Both the position numbers and the translations under genes were made by a program. From Phycisphaerales bacterium (GTDB taxonomy: Bacteria; Planctomycetota; Phycisphaerae; Phycisphaerales; SM1A02), in NCBI GenBank assembly GCA_009692045.1, contig SIAA01000009.1, positions 1-60,589 of the forward strand: 60,589 nucleotides of DNA, in the 5' to 3' direction. Numbering within the stretch: the first letter of the stretch is position 1; each line of letters begins with the position of its first letter. Under the pieces are notes generated by a model, which made no database searches, was not told the DNA's origin, and saw nothing but the letters and a program-made list of their open reading frames with translations. Of this stretch, positions 35,012 through 44,156 are shown piece by piece.

Positions 35012-36355
35012 TCACGGCTTGGCTTGGCCCAGCCGCCGCTGCTTCTCGCGGTACTTGGACTCGAGTTCAGACTGGTGTGATGCCAGTTCAACACGCCTAC
35101 CATCTATGAACGCCTGCTCAGCGCGCGATCTGATCTCAAGCGGCTCACCGCTGGCCACCACTAGAGTGGCGCGCTTTCCGACCGCAAGCGTTCCCAGCTG
35201 ATCACCCACTCCGGCAATTCGCGCAGCATCGCGGGTGATGGCCGCCAGCGCGTCTTCACTAGGGAGCCCAAAGGCGACAGCCATGGCGGCGTGCTCAGGA
35301 AGCTTTCTCTCGTGCGCGGGTTCCTCTCCTGAGGCAATGCAAAACCTGACACCAGCCTGTTTGAGCCTTGCGGGAAGGGTGTACGCGGAGTCATAGGCAT
35401 CGTGGGCGTTCCGCGGAACGCGCAGCACCCCGCCAATTATCACGGGTATGTCGTGTTTCACCAGAAGTGAAGCACAAGCTTCGGCGCCGCCACCGCCAAA
35501 AATGACTGGTTTGAGACCGCGCCTGAGCGCCCACAGCACCGCCGACTCTATCTGTCCAGTGCTCGACGCTTCGATGAATACTGGGCGCGTGCCCTCAAGT
35601 TCTTCGATCATGCGCTCGTATCTCAGGTCACCCTGAGACTTATCGTGGGAGGCTGCGGTGCGCCACGCTTGCGCCGCCACAAAGAACTGATCGATCTTCA
35701 GCAGATCTTCCGCCGATTTACGTCGTTGCTCTTCGACGCTGGTTGTGGTCCAACTCTCTTGCGCCGCTTCGGTCGCGGGCCAGTGGATCACCAGGCCGGC
35801 ATTCCTCGAGATGCACAGGTCTTCGGTGGTCCACCCATCCATCCGCAGGACACTTGCATGACCACCCACAAGACCGGCGAGCGGGAAGGGCACACAGGTG
35901 AGTACCCCGGCAGCGCGAGCAACGGGTATGAGGTCACTGTCGGGGTTGACGGCAATCGAGGCAAACACCTCGGGGTGAAACTCACCGAACTCGGATCTGT
36001 CGTCGGTCGCCTCAACCATGAGGGTCTCTACAAGACCCACGCCCGCTCCCATTCCTATGAAACCAGGAAAGACATGCTTTCCCGTGGCATCGATTCGTTC
36101 GCATCCCTCGGGTACTACTGGCGTACCTGTTCCCACAGCGGTGATCAGGCCGCCGTCGAAGAGCACATAACCATCGGGCAGAACCGTGGCACCATCTTCC
36201 AGCGTGTGCACCCACGCGTGTTCGATGAGAATGGGACGAGTCTGGGCTACCGCCGGAACTAGAGTTGATTGAGAGAGCGCCGCCACCGTAGCGAAGAGTG
36301 GCGCGAGAGCAGCAGCAGTGATCGAAGTGGTACGTACATTCGTCAAGAGTCTCAT
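35012..36355 (-). CDS. exported amidohydrolase-family protein without metal ligands
   Basis: 447 residues. Signal peptide (about 1-35). The N-terminal small beta domain (ILIEHAWVHTLEDGATVLPDGYVLFDGGLITAVG) and C-terminal AVGKRATLVVASGEPLEIRSRAE are the amidohydrolase frame. At the metal site the usual HxH is replaced by FIGMGAGVGL, and no later His pair appears, so it is probably catalytically dead. It is the second gene of a pair: its ATG overlaps the stop of the 1078-residue double amidohydrolase as ATGA, which fixes the start. Likely a structural partner of that protein, or a glycan or peptide binding relic. Confidence 0.88.
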   Translation of the reverse strand: MRLLTNVRTTSITAAALAPLFATVAALSQSTLVPAVAQTRPILIEHAWVHTLEDGATVLPDGYVLFDGGLITAVGTGTPVVPEGCERIDATGKHVFPGFIGMGAGVGLVETLMVEATDDRSEFGEFHPEVFASIAVNPDSDLIPVARAAGVLTCVPFPLAGLVGGHASVLRMDGWTTEDLCISRNAGLVIHWPATEAAQESWTTTSVEEQRRKSAEDLLKIDQFFVAAQAWRTAASHDKSQGDLRYERMIEELEGTRPVFIEASSTGQIESAVLWALRRGLKPVIFGGGGAEACASLLVKHDIPVIIGGVLRVPRNAHDAYDSAYTLPARLKQAGVRFCIASGEEPAHERKLPEHAAMAVAFGLPSEDALAAITRDAARIAGVGDQLGTLAVGKRATLVVASGEPLEIRSRAEQAFIDGRRVELASHQSELESKYREKQRRLGQAKP

Positions 36356-39300
36356 CGGCTCACCTCTGAACATCCGCAATCACCCTGTCTGGAACTTGTT
36401 GGATCGATCCCTCGGCGCCACAAATCCAACATCGCCGCCTCCCGCTCGCCCAGCATTCGTTGCATCAGGCCGAGCCGGTCGCGACGACCTAACTCCGGAT
36501 TGCCTAGCCCTGAATCGGCAACAGCCAGAGCTGGTGTGACCGTCGCTGCCGCCGCATCCTTACGAAGTTTGTTCGCATCTGCCTCAATCTTTTCCTGCGC
36601 CACTGTCTGCACCGCGAAGGCGATCAACTGTTGGCGCAGTGCTGTGTCGCGCAGCCGCATCTTTGCATCCTCGAGGCGGTCGAAGTACTTGGTTCCATCG
36701 ATCCAGGTTTGTTCGCACACCGTGAATGACGAGAGTGGATCGCCAGACCAGATCACGAAATCTGCATCCTTGGATTGCTCGAGGCTGCCGGTGCGATGTC
36801 CTATTCCCATCTGGCGGGCAGGATTGATCGTTACAAACTCCAAAGCTGCCGCCGGGGAGATGCCACCATAACGCACCGCCTTCGCCGCCTCGGTATTCAT
36901 GTGCCGTGCCAGTTCGTCAGAGTCGCTGTTGAAGCTCACCAGAACCCCCGAGTCCGCCATAAGAGAACCGTTGTCGGGAATCGCATCCATGACCTCAGCC
37001 TTGTAGGCCCACCAATCGGAGAAGCTGGAGGCACCAGCGCCGTGGGCCGCGATCAGCTCCGCGACTTTGTAGCCCTCGAGAACATGTTGAAATGTGCCGA
37101 TCTTGAAACCGAGCTCCTCGGCGAGGCGGATCAACATGAGGATTTCATCCTGCCGGTACGAATGGCAGTGGACAATCCTCTCGCCGTTGAGGATCTGGGC
37201 AAGGGCCTCCAACTCCAAGTCTCGTTTGGGGGGAACAGTGCGCTCCCTCTCACCAAGTGGCAGCGCTTGGTAGGCCGCAAAATCGTGAGCTCGCTCCGCA
37301 GCCTCGCGAAACTGATCTCTCATGAATGACTCAACACCCATACGAGTATTGGGGTATCGCTTCTTGTTTCGCACCACATTTTCGCCAAGCGCGAACTTGA
37401 TTCCCGGCTTTGCGTCGGCGACGGGGAAGGCGTCGGCACCTGTTCCCCAGCGCAGTTTCACCACGCTGTTCTGACCACCCATCGGATTAGCGGATCCATG
37501 CAGTTGATTGGCCGCAGTGAGCCCACCAGCCAGTTCGCGGTACCAGGCGATGTCACCGGGATCGATCGCATCAGACATGCGAACCTCGGCGGTACAGGCC
37601 TGGGTACCCTCATTGACTCCGCCCTCGAGTCCGGTGTGGCTATGGCAATCGATGAGGCCGGGTGTGACATGTTTGCCAGATGCTTCGATGACAAACGCGT
37701 CCTTGGGAGCATCAAGAGTTGCGCCGATCGCCTGAATGCGCCCGTCCCGAACAATCATGCTGCAGTGTTCGAGGATGCCCGCCTTGCCGCTGGTCCAGAC
37801 GGTTGCATCATGGATGAAGACCGTCTGCTGAGCCGGTGGTACGAGAGCGCCAAAGTCACCAAAGGGATTAGTCAGCGGTATCGATGCGACATCGAACACA
37901 GCGATGGCTGGCGGAGGCGGAGGCGCGGGCACTGGTGCCGGTGCGGCATCGGCTGCTGCTGCTGGGGCCGGAGCTGGCGGCGGAACTGTTCCCGAAGCAA
38001 CCTCAATTGTCGAGAGTGATCCATCGTCCTTGTGACAGGTGACTGTAATGACAGCTCCGTCGCGCACCGCCGAGCAACGAAGGGTTCCGGTGCCGCCGAG
38101 CAGCGTTGCATCCAAAATGAAACTGGCGCGATCATCACCTATCGAGATGGATCGGGCGGCCGCCTCTGCCGCTTCGGGAGACTTGGGAAACACCAGCCTC
38201 GGAGTTTCAGGGTCGAACTCGACAGCCCGCTGTGACCCATCGGGCATCTTGGCAACGAGAGGTCCAGTGATCCCCAGGGGACTGCAGCGAATCACATCGC
38301 TGCGCCGACCGGCAACCCACACTTCGCGGATGCGGCATTCGCGCCCAAACAGCGGTCCGTCCACCACTACTAGGTTTGCCAGTTTCCCTGGTTCAACCGT
38401 GCCGAGAATGTCCTGCACACCGAGTAGACGAGCTGGAGCAACAGTGAGGGCAGTGAGCAGTGCGTCCTCATTGAGGCCGGCGGCGAGGGCTTTGCGTACG
38501 CGCTCGGGGAACTCGCTGCGCGATGTAAGCCGCGAAGATGTGATGCAGTAGTCGACGCCAGCTTGGGAGAGCAGCGCGCAGTTGCGGGAAGCGAGCGCCC
38601 AGGTGGCGAGCGCGCGAAGGGAGAGTCGATCCCCGTCGCGCGGGTCCGCCAGTTGTGGAACCTTGGGGAAGTTGAGGGGAACGATGAGGGGAATCTTGGC
38701 CGCCGCAATCTCGCGCAGCCTGCGGAACTCAGTCCCGCCTCCAAGAATGCAAGCGGGGATTTCAAACTCGCGGGCCACGGCGGCAGACCGCAGCGCCTCC
38801 AGTTCTGTTGGCGCATCGAAGAGCATCACATGAGCGGTCTGCAAGTCCTCGGCTAGCGCCTCCACAGCGAGGTTCATTACCGGCGCGTCATCATCAGTTG
38901 GATGCAGCTTCCATGCAGCGCGCGCTTCGGTCAGCCACTTGGAGTCGATGACGGTTTGCCTGACAAGCGCGACGGCGCCAGCCAGCGATCCTGGGTAAGT
39001 GGATGTGTCCCAATCGGTGTCGTGATTGAGGCTCACGGCCGAGGCGGCCGAGCGGCCGAGCGCCCGGACCTGTGAATCTGCGCTTCCGAGCAGCACAACT
39101 TCTCCCTTGCCGCGCAGGACTCCCCAGTCGGGGTACACCGCCGCCGCCGTGAATCCGATTGACCGCAACTCAGTTCTGGTGGCCCCGCTCAGAACAGGCA
39201 GTTCGCTCACATTCAGCTGGGGGATCACCTTGCGATTCCAGTGAGCGCCAGACTCCGCGGCAATGGTGCGCGCTGCCGATTCGCTGGAGATTCCTACATA

Positions 39301-39588
39301 GGCATCGATCAGACCCGGGTAGACCGTCTTACCGACGGCGTCGTGGCGGACCGCACCTTCAGGGGGAACGAGTCCAGCCCCAACGGCAATGATCCACCCA
39401 TCCTTCATGACGATGGTGGCGTTCTCGATAGTCTTGCCCGGGCGAACTATCAGTCGGGCGTGTTCGATGGCATCAAAGCGAACATCGGAGGGGCGCATCC
39501 CCACAGCGGGGGACTGAGCACTGGCGGTGGAGGCGGTCGCGGCGATCAGCGCTGTGGCGCATCCGGCAAGAACTCTGGGCGCTGGCAT
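36352..39588 (-). CDS. exported tandem amidohydrolase with one active-type domain
   Basis: 1078 residues. A signal peptide (about 1-24) is followed by two amidohydrolase (imidazolonepropionase-like) domains. Domain one (about 45-435) lacks metal ligands: LIDAYVGI at 93-100 takes the place of D-x-H-x-H. After a Pro/Ala spacer (about 535-560), domain two (about 590-1050) has H649-S-H651, His807, His809, His835 and Asp889 or Asp891, as an active zinc enzyme would. A GGAGG ribosome-binding site precedes ATG 39588; the frame extends to 39711, but only this start gives a signal peptide. It is followed by a further dead amidohydrolase gene. Substrate unknown, probably a cyclic amide or peptide derivative in the periplasm. 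Confidence 0.88.
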   Translation of the reverse strand: MPAPRVLAGCATALIAATASTASAQSPAVGMRPSDVRFDAIEHARLIVRPGKTIENATIVMKDGWIIAVGAGLVPPEGAVRHDAVGKTVYPGLIDAYVGISSESAARTIAAESGAHWNRKVIPQLNVSELPVLSGATRTELRSIGFTAAAVYPDWGVLRGKGEVVLLGSADSQVRALGRSAASAVSLNHDTDWDTSTYPGSLAGAVALVRQTVIDSKWLTEARAAWKLHPTDDDAPVMNLAVEALAEDLQTAHVMLFDAPTELEALRSAAVAREFEIPACILGGGTEFRRLREIAAAKIPLIVPLNFPKVPQLADPRDGDRLSLRALATWALASRNCALLSQAGVDYCITSSRLTSRSEFPERVRKALAAGLNEDALLTALTVAPARLLGVQDILGTVEPGKLANLVVVDGPLFGRECRIREVWVAGRRSDVIRCSPLGITGPLVAKMPDGSQRAVEFDPETPRLVFPKSPEAAEAAARSISIGDDRASFILDATLLGGTGTLRCSAVRDGAVITVTCHKDDGSLSTIEVASGTVPPPAPAPAAAADAAPAPVPAPPPPPAIAVFDVASIPLTNPFGDFGALVPPAQQTVFIHDATVWTSGKAGILEHCSMIVRDGRIQAIGATLDAPKDAFVIEASGKHVTPGLIDCHSHTGLEGGVNEGTQACTAEVRMSDAIDPGDIAWYRELAGGLTAANQLHGSANPMGGQNSVVKLRWGTGADAFPVADAKPGIKFALGENVVRNKKRYPNTRMGVESFMRDQFREAAERAHDFAAYQALPLGERERTVPPKRDLELEALAQILNGERIVHCHSYRQDEILMLIRLAEELGFKIGTFQHVLEGYKVAELIAAHGAGASSFSDWWAYKAEVMDAIPDNGSLMADSGVLVSFNSDSDELARHMNTEAAKAVRYGGISPAAALEFVTINPARQMGIGHRTGSLEQSKDADFVIWSGDPLSSFTVCEQTWIDGTKYFDRLEDAKMRLRDTALRQQLIAFAVQTVAQEKIEADANKLRKDAAAATVTPALAVADSGLGNPELGRRDRLGLMQRMLGEREAAMLDLWRRGIDPTSSRQGDCGCSEVSR

Positions 39589-39732
39589 GGTGGACCTCCA
39601 AGAAACACCAGCATAGCCAATATCAAGCAAAACCAGAGGGTTATTAGTCTGATAGAGGCCACTCATGGTTAACAGCCCACGGTTCCCCCTTACCCACGCC
39701 CCACAGCACAACAGCGTCCAGTGCGCCGGGCA

Positions 39733-40038
39733 CTATTCGGAGCGCAACTCTTCGATCATGCGGCTAACAGCCCGATCTAGTCGGTCGGTGTCATTGAACT
39801 CGCCGCTGGCGATGGCGCGGCGCGCGGCCTCGACTTTGCTCACGCGGACTTCTGGCAGCGCTCGCAGCGCATCCAGATGACGGGAGTGATCGTTACAGTC
39901 GCTGTGGGCAGAACGCGCGTCACTCTCAGTGCTTCGCAGAGAGTTAGACTCCCCGTCGGATGCGATGGGTCTTGTTGATGCCGATTCAGCGCCGGATTCG
40001 TTTTGGGCTGTCGACGGGATTTGGGTCGTTGGGGACAT
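39733..40038 (-). CDS. flgM: FlgM-like anti-sigma factor (C-terminal match)
   Basis: 101 residues: a Ser/Asn/Glu-rich, disordered-looking N-terminal half and a C-terminal segment (VRVSKVEAARRAIASGEFNDTDRLDRAVSRMIEELRSE) that resembles the helical sigma28-binding region of FlgM (V-x-x-I/V-x-x-A-x-x-x-I-x-x-G-x-Y/F). FlgM inhibits the flagellar sigma factor until the hook is built. The name is tentative, as no other flagellar gene lies here. A good AAGGAG site precedes the ATG. The 293-bp upstream gap to 40332 holds no gene I can support. Confidence 0.6.
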   Translation of the reverse strand: MSPTTQIPSTAQNESGAESASTRPIASDGESNSLRSTESDARSAHSDCNDHSRHLDALRALPEVRVSKVEAARRAIASGEFNDTDRLDRAVSRMIEELRSE

Positions 40039-40331
40039 AGAGCGCTCCTTGAGTAGTGCTCTGAATCCTTTCTAAGCACTGCCCGTTACGATGTCGGATT
40101 ACCTTCAATAATGCGTGCGGTCTCGCTCGTCCATCGAACTCGATCGCAGCCACAATATCGTCAGAAATGCCTTTGGTTCTTGAGTGTTTGCACGACAGAC
40201 GGCGACATATTCAACGCTCGTTGCCGTAGGTAGTTATGATGATTCACCCGCGTCAGGAAGGTCGAGACTTGAGAAAATGCACCGCATCCATATCGGACCC
40301 GCAATTAGTGTCTGGTAATAGGGGCTTTTCC

Positions 40332-41306
40332 ATGCGAGCACTAGCTGGAGCAGTTCTTGTACTGCTGATCTGGATCAGCATGCCGCTAGCCGGCTGCGCC
40401 GGAGGTTCTGGTGAGGAAGTCAGTAAGAGCCCTAATACTCACGCTGATTCTGAGGCGCTCCAATATGACGAACCCCTCGCCGATGATGAGGCACAGGTGA
40501 GATCTAACGGATCGAGGGTGCCTAGCCCGGTGGTGGCAAACGCTGCGCTCGTGAAACCGGTGCCCTCCAGCCGTGCCAAGTCGGGTTCAGGCGGGGGAGG
40601 CGCGAATGCCAACGCCACTCGAAACGATGGCTCATGGGGAATCGTGCTACTCACCTATGCGCAGGATGGTCATCGCAAGACAGCTGAGTCCGCGCGTGCC
40701 GATATTGTCTTTCGATTCCCCACTCTCAGTGATGCATATTTAGTCTCCAAGAACACCGGTTCAGCGATATTCGTGGGCCACTACACAAGCCCGAATGATC
40801 CCGCCGCACGGACCCGAATGGACGCGGTGAAGGCCATTCAGGATGGGGCCAACAAGCCATTCATTCGCGCCATGCTCACGCGCTGTGAGACCTCCTCGAC
40901 ACCACCGGGCAAGTTTGATCTGCGGCAGGTGCGCCTCCGCAATCCTGATGAACATCCGCTCTACTCGCTGCAGGTTGCGGTGTGGAGTGATCTCCAAAGT
41001 GGTGAGATGTCTCTGGCAGAAATCAGAGGCAAAGCAGAGGCGTGTGCCGAGCAACTTCGCCTTGGGGGACTGATGGCCTTTTATCACCACGACGATCATC
41101 GCAAGATGAGTACCGTGACTGTGGGAGTGTTCAACTCCAAGGCCTACAACCCCAGATCAACACTCTTCGCCCCTGAAGTTGAGGCGCTGATGCGCCAATT
41201 CCCCAAGCATTTGGTGAACGGCGAGCCTCTACTGGTTCAGGTCGATCCTGCAGACTCGACGAACATGCAACCCCAGCGGTGCCGACTGGTGGAGATTCCC
41301 CGATGA
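40332..41306 (+). CDS. lipoprotein with SPOR-like or related repeat, unknown role
   Basis: 324 residues. Signal peptide with lipobox PLAGC at about residues 19-23. After a Ser/Gly-rich linker two similar halves appear, WGIVLLTYAQDGHRKTAESA and LYSLQVAVWSDLQSGEMSLA, each followed by strands and a helix, the last ending FYHHDDHRKMSTVTVGVFNSKAYNP. The pattern recalls SPOR-type peptidoglycan-binding repeats, without certainty. The stop overlaps the holB start as ATGA, so expression is tied to replication and nucleotide genes downstream. An upstream in-frame ATG (40236) adds no signal sequence. Confidence 0.7.
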   Translation: MRALAGAVLVLLIWISMPLAGCAGGSGEEVSKSPNTHADSEALQYDEPLADDEAQVRSNGSRVPSPVVANAALVKPVPSSRAKSGSGGGGANANATRNDGSWGIVLLTYAQDGHRKTAESARADIVFRFPTLSDAYLVSKNTGSAIFVGHYTSPNDPAARTRMDAVKAIQDGANKPFIRAMLTRCETSSTPPGKFDLRQVRLRNPDEHPLYSLQVAVWSDLQSGEMSLAEIRGKAEACAEQLRLGGLMAFYHHDDHRKMSTVTVGVFNSKAYNPRSTLFAPEVEALMRQFPKHLVNGEPLLVQVDPADSTNMQPQRCRLVEIPR

Positions 41307-42541
41307 GCGCCGCCCGCTCCAAGCCCCACGGCGAGCCCTCGGCAGTTGGCGGTGATCCGGTGTTGATGCAACTGGCACACGTTGCGCTCGATGGCCACCT
41401 CCTCGGTCAGGGAGCGGCACTGGCTACTCTTTCTAGCCCACTGTTGCGAGGCACCATGCCCCACGCATGGATCTTTCATGGGCCCCACGGAGTGGGGAAG
41501 TGCACACTGGCAGTTCGTGTGGCAGCACTTCTCGTTGATCCGGAGACAAGCGATGGGCACCGATCCGAGATGAGGCCGAACACCGACTCAAGGAGTGCTC
41601 AACTGTTGCGGGATGGAGTGCACCCAGATGTTCGGGTGATTCGCAAGGAACTCGCGGCTGATAGCGGAGACCGCGAGCTGCGCGACCGCAAGCAACTCAA
41701 TATCCCGCTCGGCCTCCTGCGCGAGCATCTGATTGGCGGAGTTGATAGTGACGGGCGCCGCCTGGACGCCCCTATGAGGCGATCGAGTTTTCTTGGGCAG
41801 GCCAAAGTGTTCATCATCGATGGGGCAGAGGCGATGGAGGCCGAGTCGCAGAACGCGCTACTGAAGGCGCTGGAAGAACCGCCCGCGAGAACTTTTGTGT
41901 TTCTCTGCACTACTGCGGCCGAGCGGTTGCTTCCCACCATTCGCAGCCGCTGTCAGCGGGTTGGGGTTGTTCCCCTGAGCGATGGCGAGTTCGGAACATG
42001 GGCAGCAACCAGTTTGGCTGGAGCCGCACCCGCGGAGCTGGCTTGGATTCACCGATTCTCCGAGGGCAGTCCCGGTCGGGCTCTGCTCGCCCACAAGCAT
42101 GGGCTGATGGACTGGCACATCCAGTTCGAACATGGCATCGAGCAGATGTGCGCGGGGCGATACCCCACGACACTCGCTGACTCTCTGCACGACCGCGCGC
42201 AGCAGTATGCGGAAACAATCGTGAAGGAGAATGACCGTGCCAGCAAGGAGGCCGCCAACCGGGCGGGGGTCTCGATCGCGCTATCGATTCTTGGAGAGAG
42301 TTTGCGAAACCGCATGCACCGCGCCGCTGGCGCCGCCGCGAAGCCAGAGACACTCGAGCAGTGGATCTCCGCCATTGAGTCGATCGAGGAGGCCCAGCGC
42401 AATGTGCGCTCCAATGTCAATCTGAAGTTTGTGTTCGCTGACCTTGTGGGGCAGGCGAAGCACTGTCTCGCTCACGCGGAGCACACCTCGGATGCCAGCC
42501 CGATCAAGAGCTCGGGTGTGCGGGCCAATCATGCCCCTTGA
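41303..42541 (+). CDS. holB: DNA polymerase III delta-prime subunit (clamp loader)
   Basis: 412 residues. AAA+ clamp-loader core: Walker A in HGPHGVGKCTLA, a Walker B-like VFIIDGAEAMEAESQ, the NALLKALEEPPART box, and sensor 1 FLCTTAAERLLPTIRSRCQRV with the SRC motif. HolB sits in the gamma complex that loads the beta clamp. The start is the ATG overlapping the previous stop as ATGA, which trims eight residues from the longer ORF. The N-terminal 50 residues are variable. Fused or adjacent tmk, common in other bacteria, is absent. Confidence 0.9.
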   Translation: MSAARSKPHGEPSAVGGDPVLMQLAHVALDGHLLGQGAALATLSSPLLRGTMPHAWIFHGPHGVGKCTLAVRVAALLVDPETSDGHRSEMRPNTDSRSAQLLRDGVHPDVRVIRKELAADSGDRELRDRKQLNIPLGLLREHLIGGVDSDGRRLDAPMRRSSFLGQAKVFIIDGAEAMEAESQNALLKALEEPPARTFVFLCTTAAERLLPTIRSRCQRVGVVPLSDGEFGTWAATSLAGAAPAELAWIHRFSEGSPGRALLAHKHGLMDWHIQFEHGIEQMCAGRYPTTLADSLHDRAQQYAETIVKENDRASKEAANRAGVSIALSILGESLRNRMHRAAGAAAKPETLEQWISAIESIEEAQRNVRSNVNLKFVFADLVGQAKHCLAHAEHTSDASPIKSSGVRANHAP

Positions 42542-42995
42542 AATTGAACGGGTCTGGCTGCTGAGCGCTCCCCCGTCGATTCCCACGGGCGCACAGAAGT
42601 GGACAATCTTGCAGGGGTATCTGCGCGACGGGCGCCTTCGCCGCGTGGAGTACAGCGATGGACCAACGCGTTTCTTTCACACCATCAAGCGCGGAGCCGG
42701 CGTGGTTCGCGAAGAGTTCGAGCGAGAACTCGATGCCGAGGAGTGGTCTGCGGCGTGGCCAGGAACAGAAAGATTTCGAATCACCAAGATCCGCTGGAGG
42801 GTCAAAGATGGGGAGTTTGTCTGGGAGATAGACCTGTTTCAATCCCTGCCTCTCGCGTTGGCCGAGGTCGAGCTCGAGTCTCCGCTTGACGACCCTCCCG
42901 TCCCCGCGTGGTTGGCGCCGTGGATTGTGCGCGAGGTCACAGATGATCCGCGCTTTCGCAACTCGGCACTGGCGCGTCACGGTGTGCCGCAGTAG
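42531..42995 (+). CDS. CYTH-domain protein
   Basis: 154 residues. The N-terminal EIERVWLL matches the ExExK/R start of CYTH (CyaB, thiamine triphosphatase) domains. Further acidic and basic strands follow: RRVEYSDGPTRFFHTIKRG, REEFERELDAEEW, and VWEIDLFQSLPLALAEVELE. This fold hydrolyses inorganic or organic polyphosphates in a metal-lined tunnel. The substrate is unknown. The ATG overlaps the end of holB by 11 bp, implying coupled translation. Confidence 0.8.
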   Translation: MPLEIERVWLLSAPPSIPTGAQKWTILQGYLRDGRLRRVEYSDGPTRFFHTIKRGAGVVREEFERELDAEEWSAAWPGTERFRITKIRWRVKDGEFVWEIDLFQSLPLALAEVELESPLDDPPVPAWLAPWIVREVTDDPRFRNSALARHGVPQ

Positions 42996-43021
42996 CGTCG
43001 TTCGCGTAGTATTCCCCGCCT

Positions 43022-43441
43022 ATGTCCGACTTCCGCTGCACGATTGTGACGCCATCCGAAAGCGTTCTGGATGAACAGGCGACCTATGTCACCTTTGAGG
43101 CCTGGGATGGCCAAAAGGGTGTGGCAACTGGTTGCTCACCATTTCTGGTTCGATTGGGGTCAGGGGAAGTTCGCATTGACACAGTTGGCGGTGCCAAGCA
43201 CAGCTATGTTCTTGACGGTGGTTTCGCCCAGATGCAGAAGAGCGAGCTGGTGCTGCTGGCAGACAGCGCCGCGGCAGTGGCCTCGATCGATGCCGCCGCG
43301 GCCGCGCGCGATCTGAAGGCTGCCAACGAGCGAGCGACCGCTACCAATCCCAAGCCCCTCAGCTTGGATGAACGCGAGAGCATCGAGCGAGCGCAGCGCT
43401 CGGCGCAAAGCCGCGTCGTGCTGGCAAGAACTCGTGCCTGA
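43022..43441 (+). CDS. atpC: F1 ATP synthase epsilon subunit, isolated copy
   Basis: 139 residues. The N-terminal ten-strand beta-sandwich matches epsilon: CTIVTPSESVLDEQATYVTFEAWDGQKGV and VDGGFAQ equivalents at YVLDGGFAQMQKSELVLLAD. The C-terminal helical pair is present (AAAAARDLKAANERA). The subunit couples the rotor to F1 and inhibits ATPase activity. No other ATP synthase gene is nearby, which is unusual, since atpC normally ends the atp operon. The helix pair is somewhat shorter than usual. Confidence 0.88.
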   Translation: MSDFRCTIVTPSESVLDEQATYVTFEAWDGQKGVATGCSPFLVRLGSGEVRIDTVGGAKHSYVLDGGFAQMQKSELVLLADSAAAVASIDAAAAARDLKAANERATATNPKPLSLDERESIERAQRSAQSRVVLARTRA

Positions 43442-43450
43442 TCGAACCAC

Positions 43451-44041
43451 GTGACCGAGTCGAATCCAACCCTGAAATATCCAGAAGACGCGCCGCCGGT
43501 CTGCGCCGATCAACCACTTGCAGCGCGCGTGGAAGCAGTGTTGTTCGCCAGCGATCGACCCATCTCCGATGGTCGAATAGTCGACTTGCTGGGGATTGGG
43601 GCCGAGGGGGGCGTCTCGCCCAATGCCCAGATCCGCGCGGCAGTAAACGACTTGAATGCCCAGTACGAATCAGGTGGGCGGGCCTACCGCATCGAGAGCG
43701 TGGCAGGTGGACGGCAGGTGCTGACCCTCAGCATGTTTGCGCCACTGGTGGAGCGACTGCGGGGCGCTCGCGCCCAACAAAGACTCTCTCAGGCAGCATT
43801 GGAAACCCTGGCAATCATCGCCTACCGCCAGCCCATACTGCGAGCCGATGCCGAGTCGATTCGCGGCGTCGCCTGCGGCGAAGTTATGCGAAGTTTGATG
43901 GAGCGCCGACTAGTTCGGATTGTTGGTCGGGCCGAAGTTCTCGGTCGACCCATGCTGTATGGCACCACCAGCGAGTTCCTCAAGGTATTCGGCATGGGTT
44001 CGATCGCCGATCTTCCGGCCTCGGGAATCTCCAAGTCGTAA
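43451..44041 (+). CDS. scpB: segregation and condensation protein B
   Basis: 196 residues made of two winged-helix domains, with ARVEAVLFASDRPIS at the start and the LSQAALETLAIIAYRQPILRADAESIRGV motif that is diagnostic of ScpB. It forms the kleisin complex with SMC and ScpA, neither of which is in this window. It lies 10 bp downstream of atpC, and a strong hairpin 18 bp beyond the stop ends the transcript. Confidence 0.93.
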   Translation: MTESNPTLKYPEDAPPVCADQPLAARVEAVLFASDRPISDGRIVDLLGIGAEGGVSPNAQIRAAVNDLNAQYESGGRAYRIESVAGGRQVLTLSMFAPLVERLRGARAQQRLSQAALETLAIIAYRQPILRADAESIRGVACGEVMRSLMERRLVRIVGRAEVLGRPMLYGTTSEFLKVFGMGSIADLPASGISKS

Positions 44042-44059
44042 GTTTGTGTGCCGAAAAAA

Positions 44060-44092
44060 ACTCAATGGCCGCAACTTGTGCGGCCATCGAGT
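44060..44092. terminator. bidirectional intrinsic terminator
   Basis: A hairpin with a 13-pair stem (one mismatch, perfect 8-bp core ATGGCCGC/GCGGCCAT) and a 7-nt loop. Leftward it is followed by seven Ts (complement of AAAAAAA at 44054-44060), a strong terminator for the minus-strand PEP-CTERM gene. Rightward it has CTTTG and also serves scpB. Confidence 0.8.
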
Positions 44093-44156
44093 CTTTGTGG
44101 GGGGTATTGTTTAGGCCGGAGCGCTAAGGAAAAGCAACAAGCGCCCATAGCCTGAG

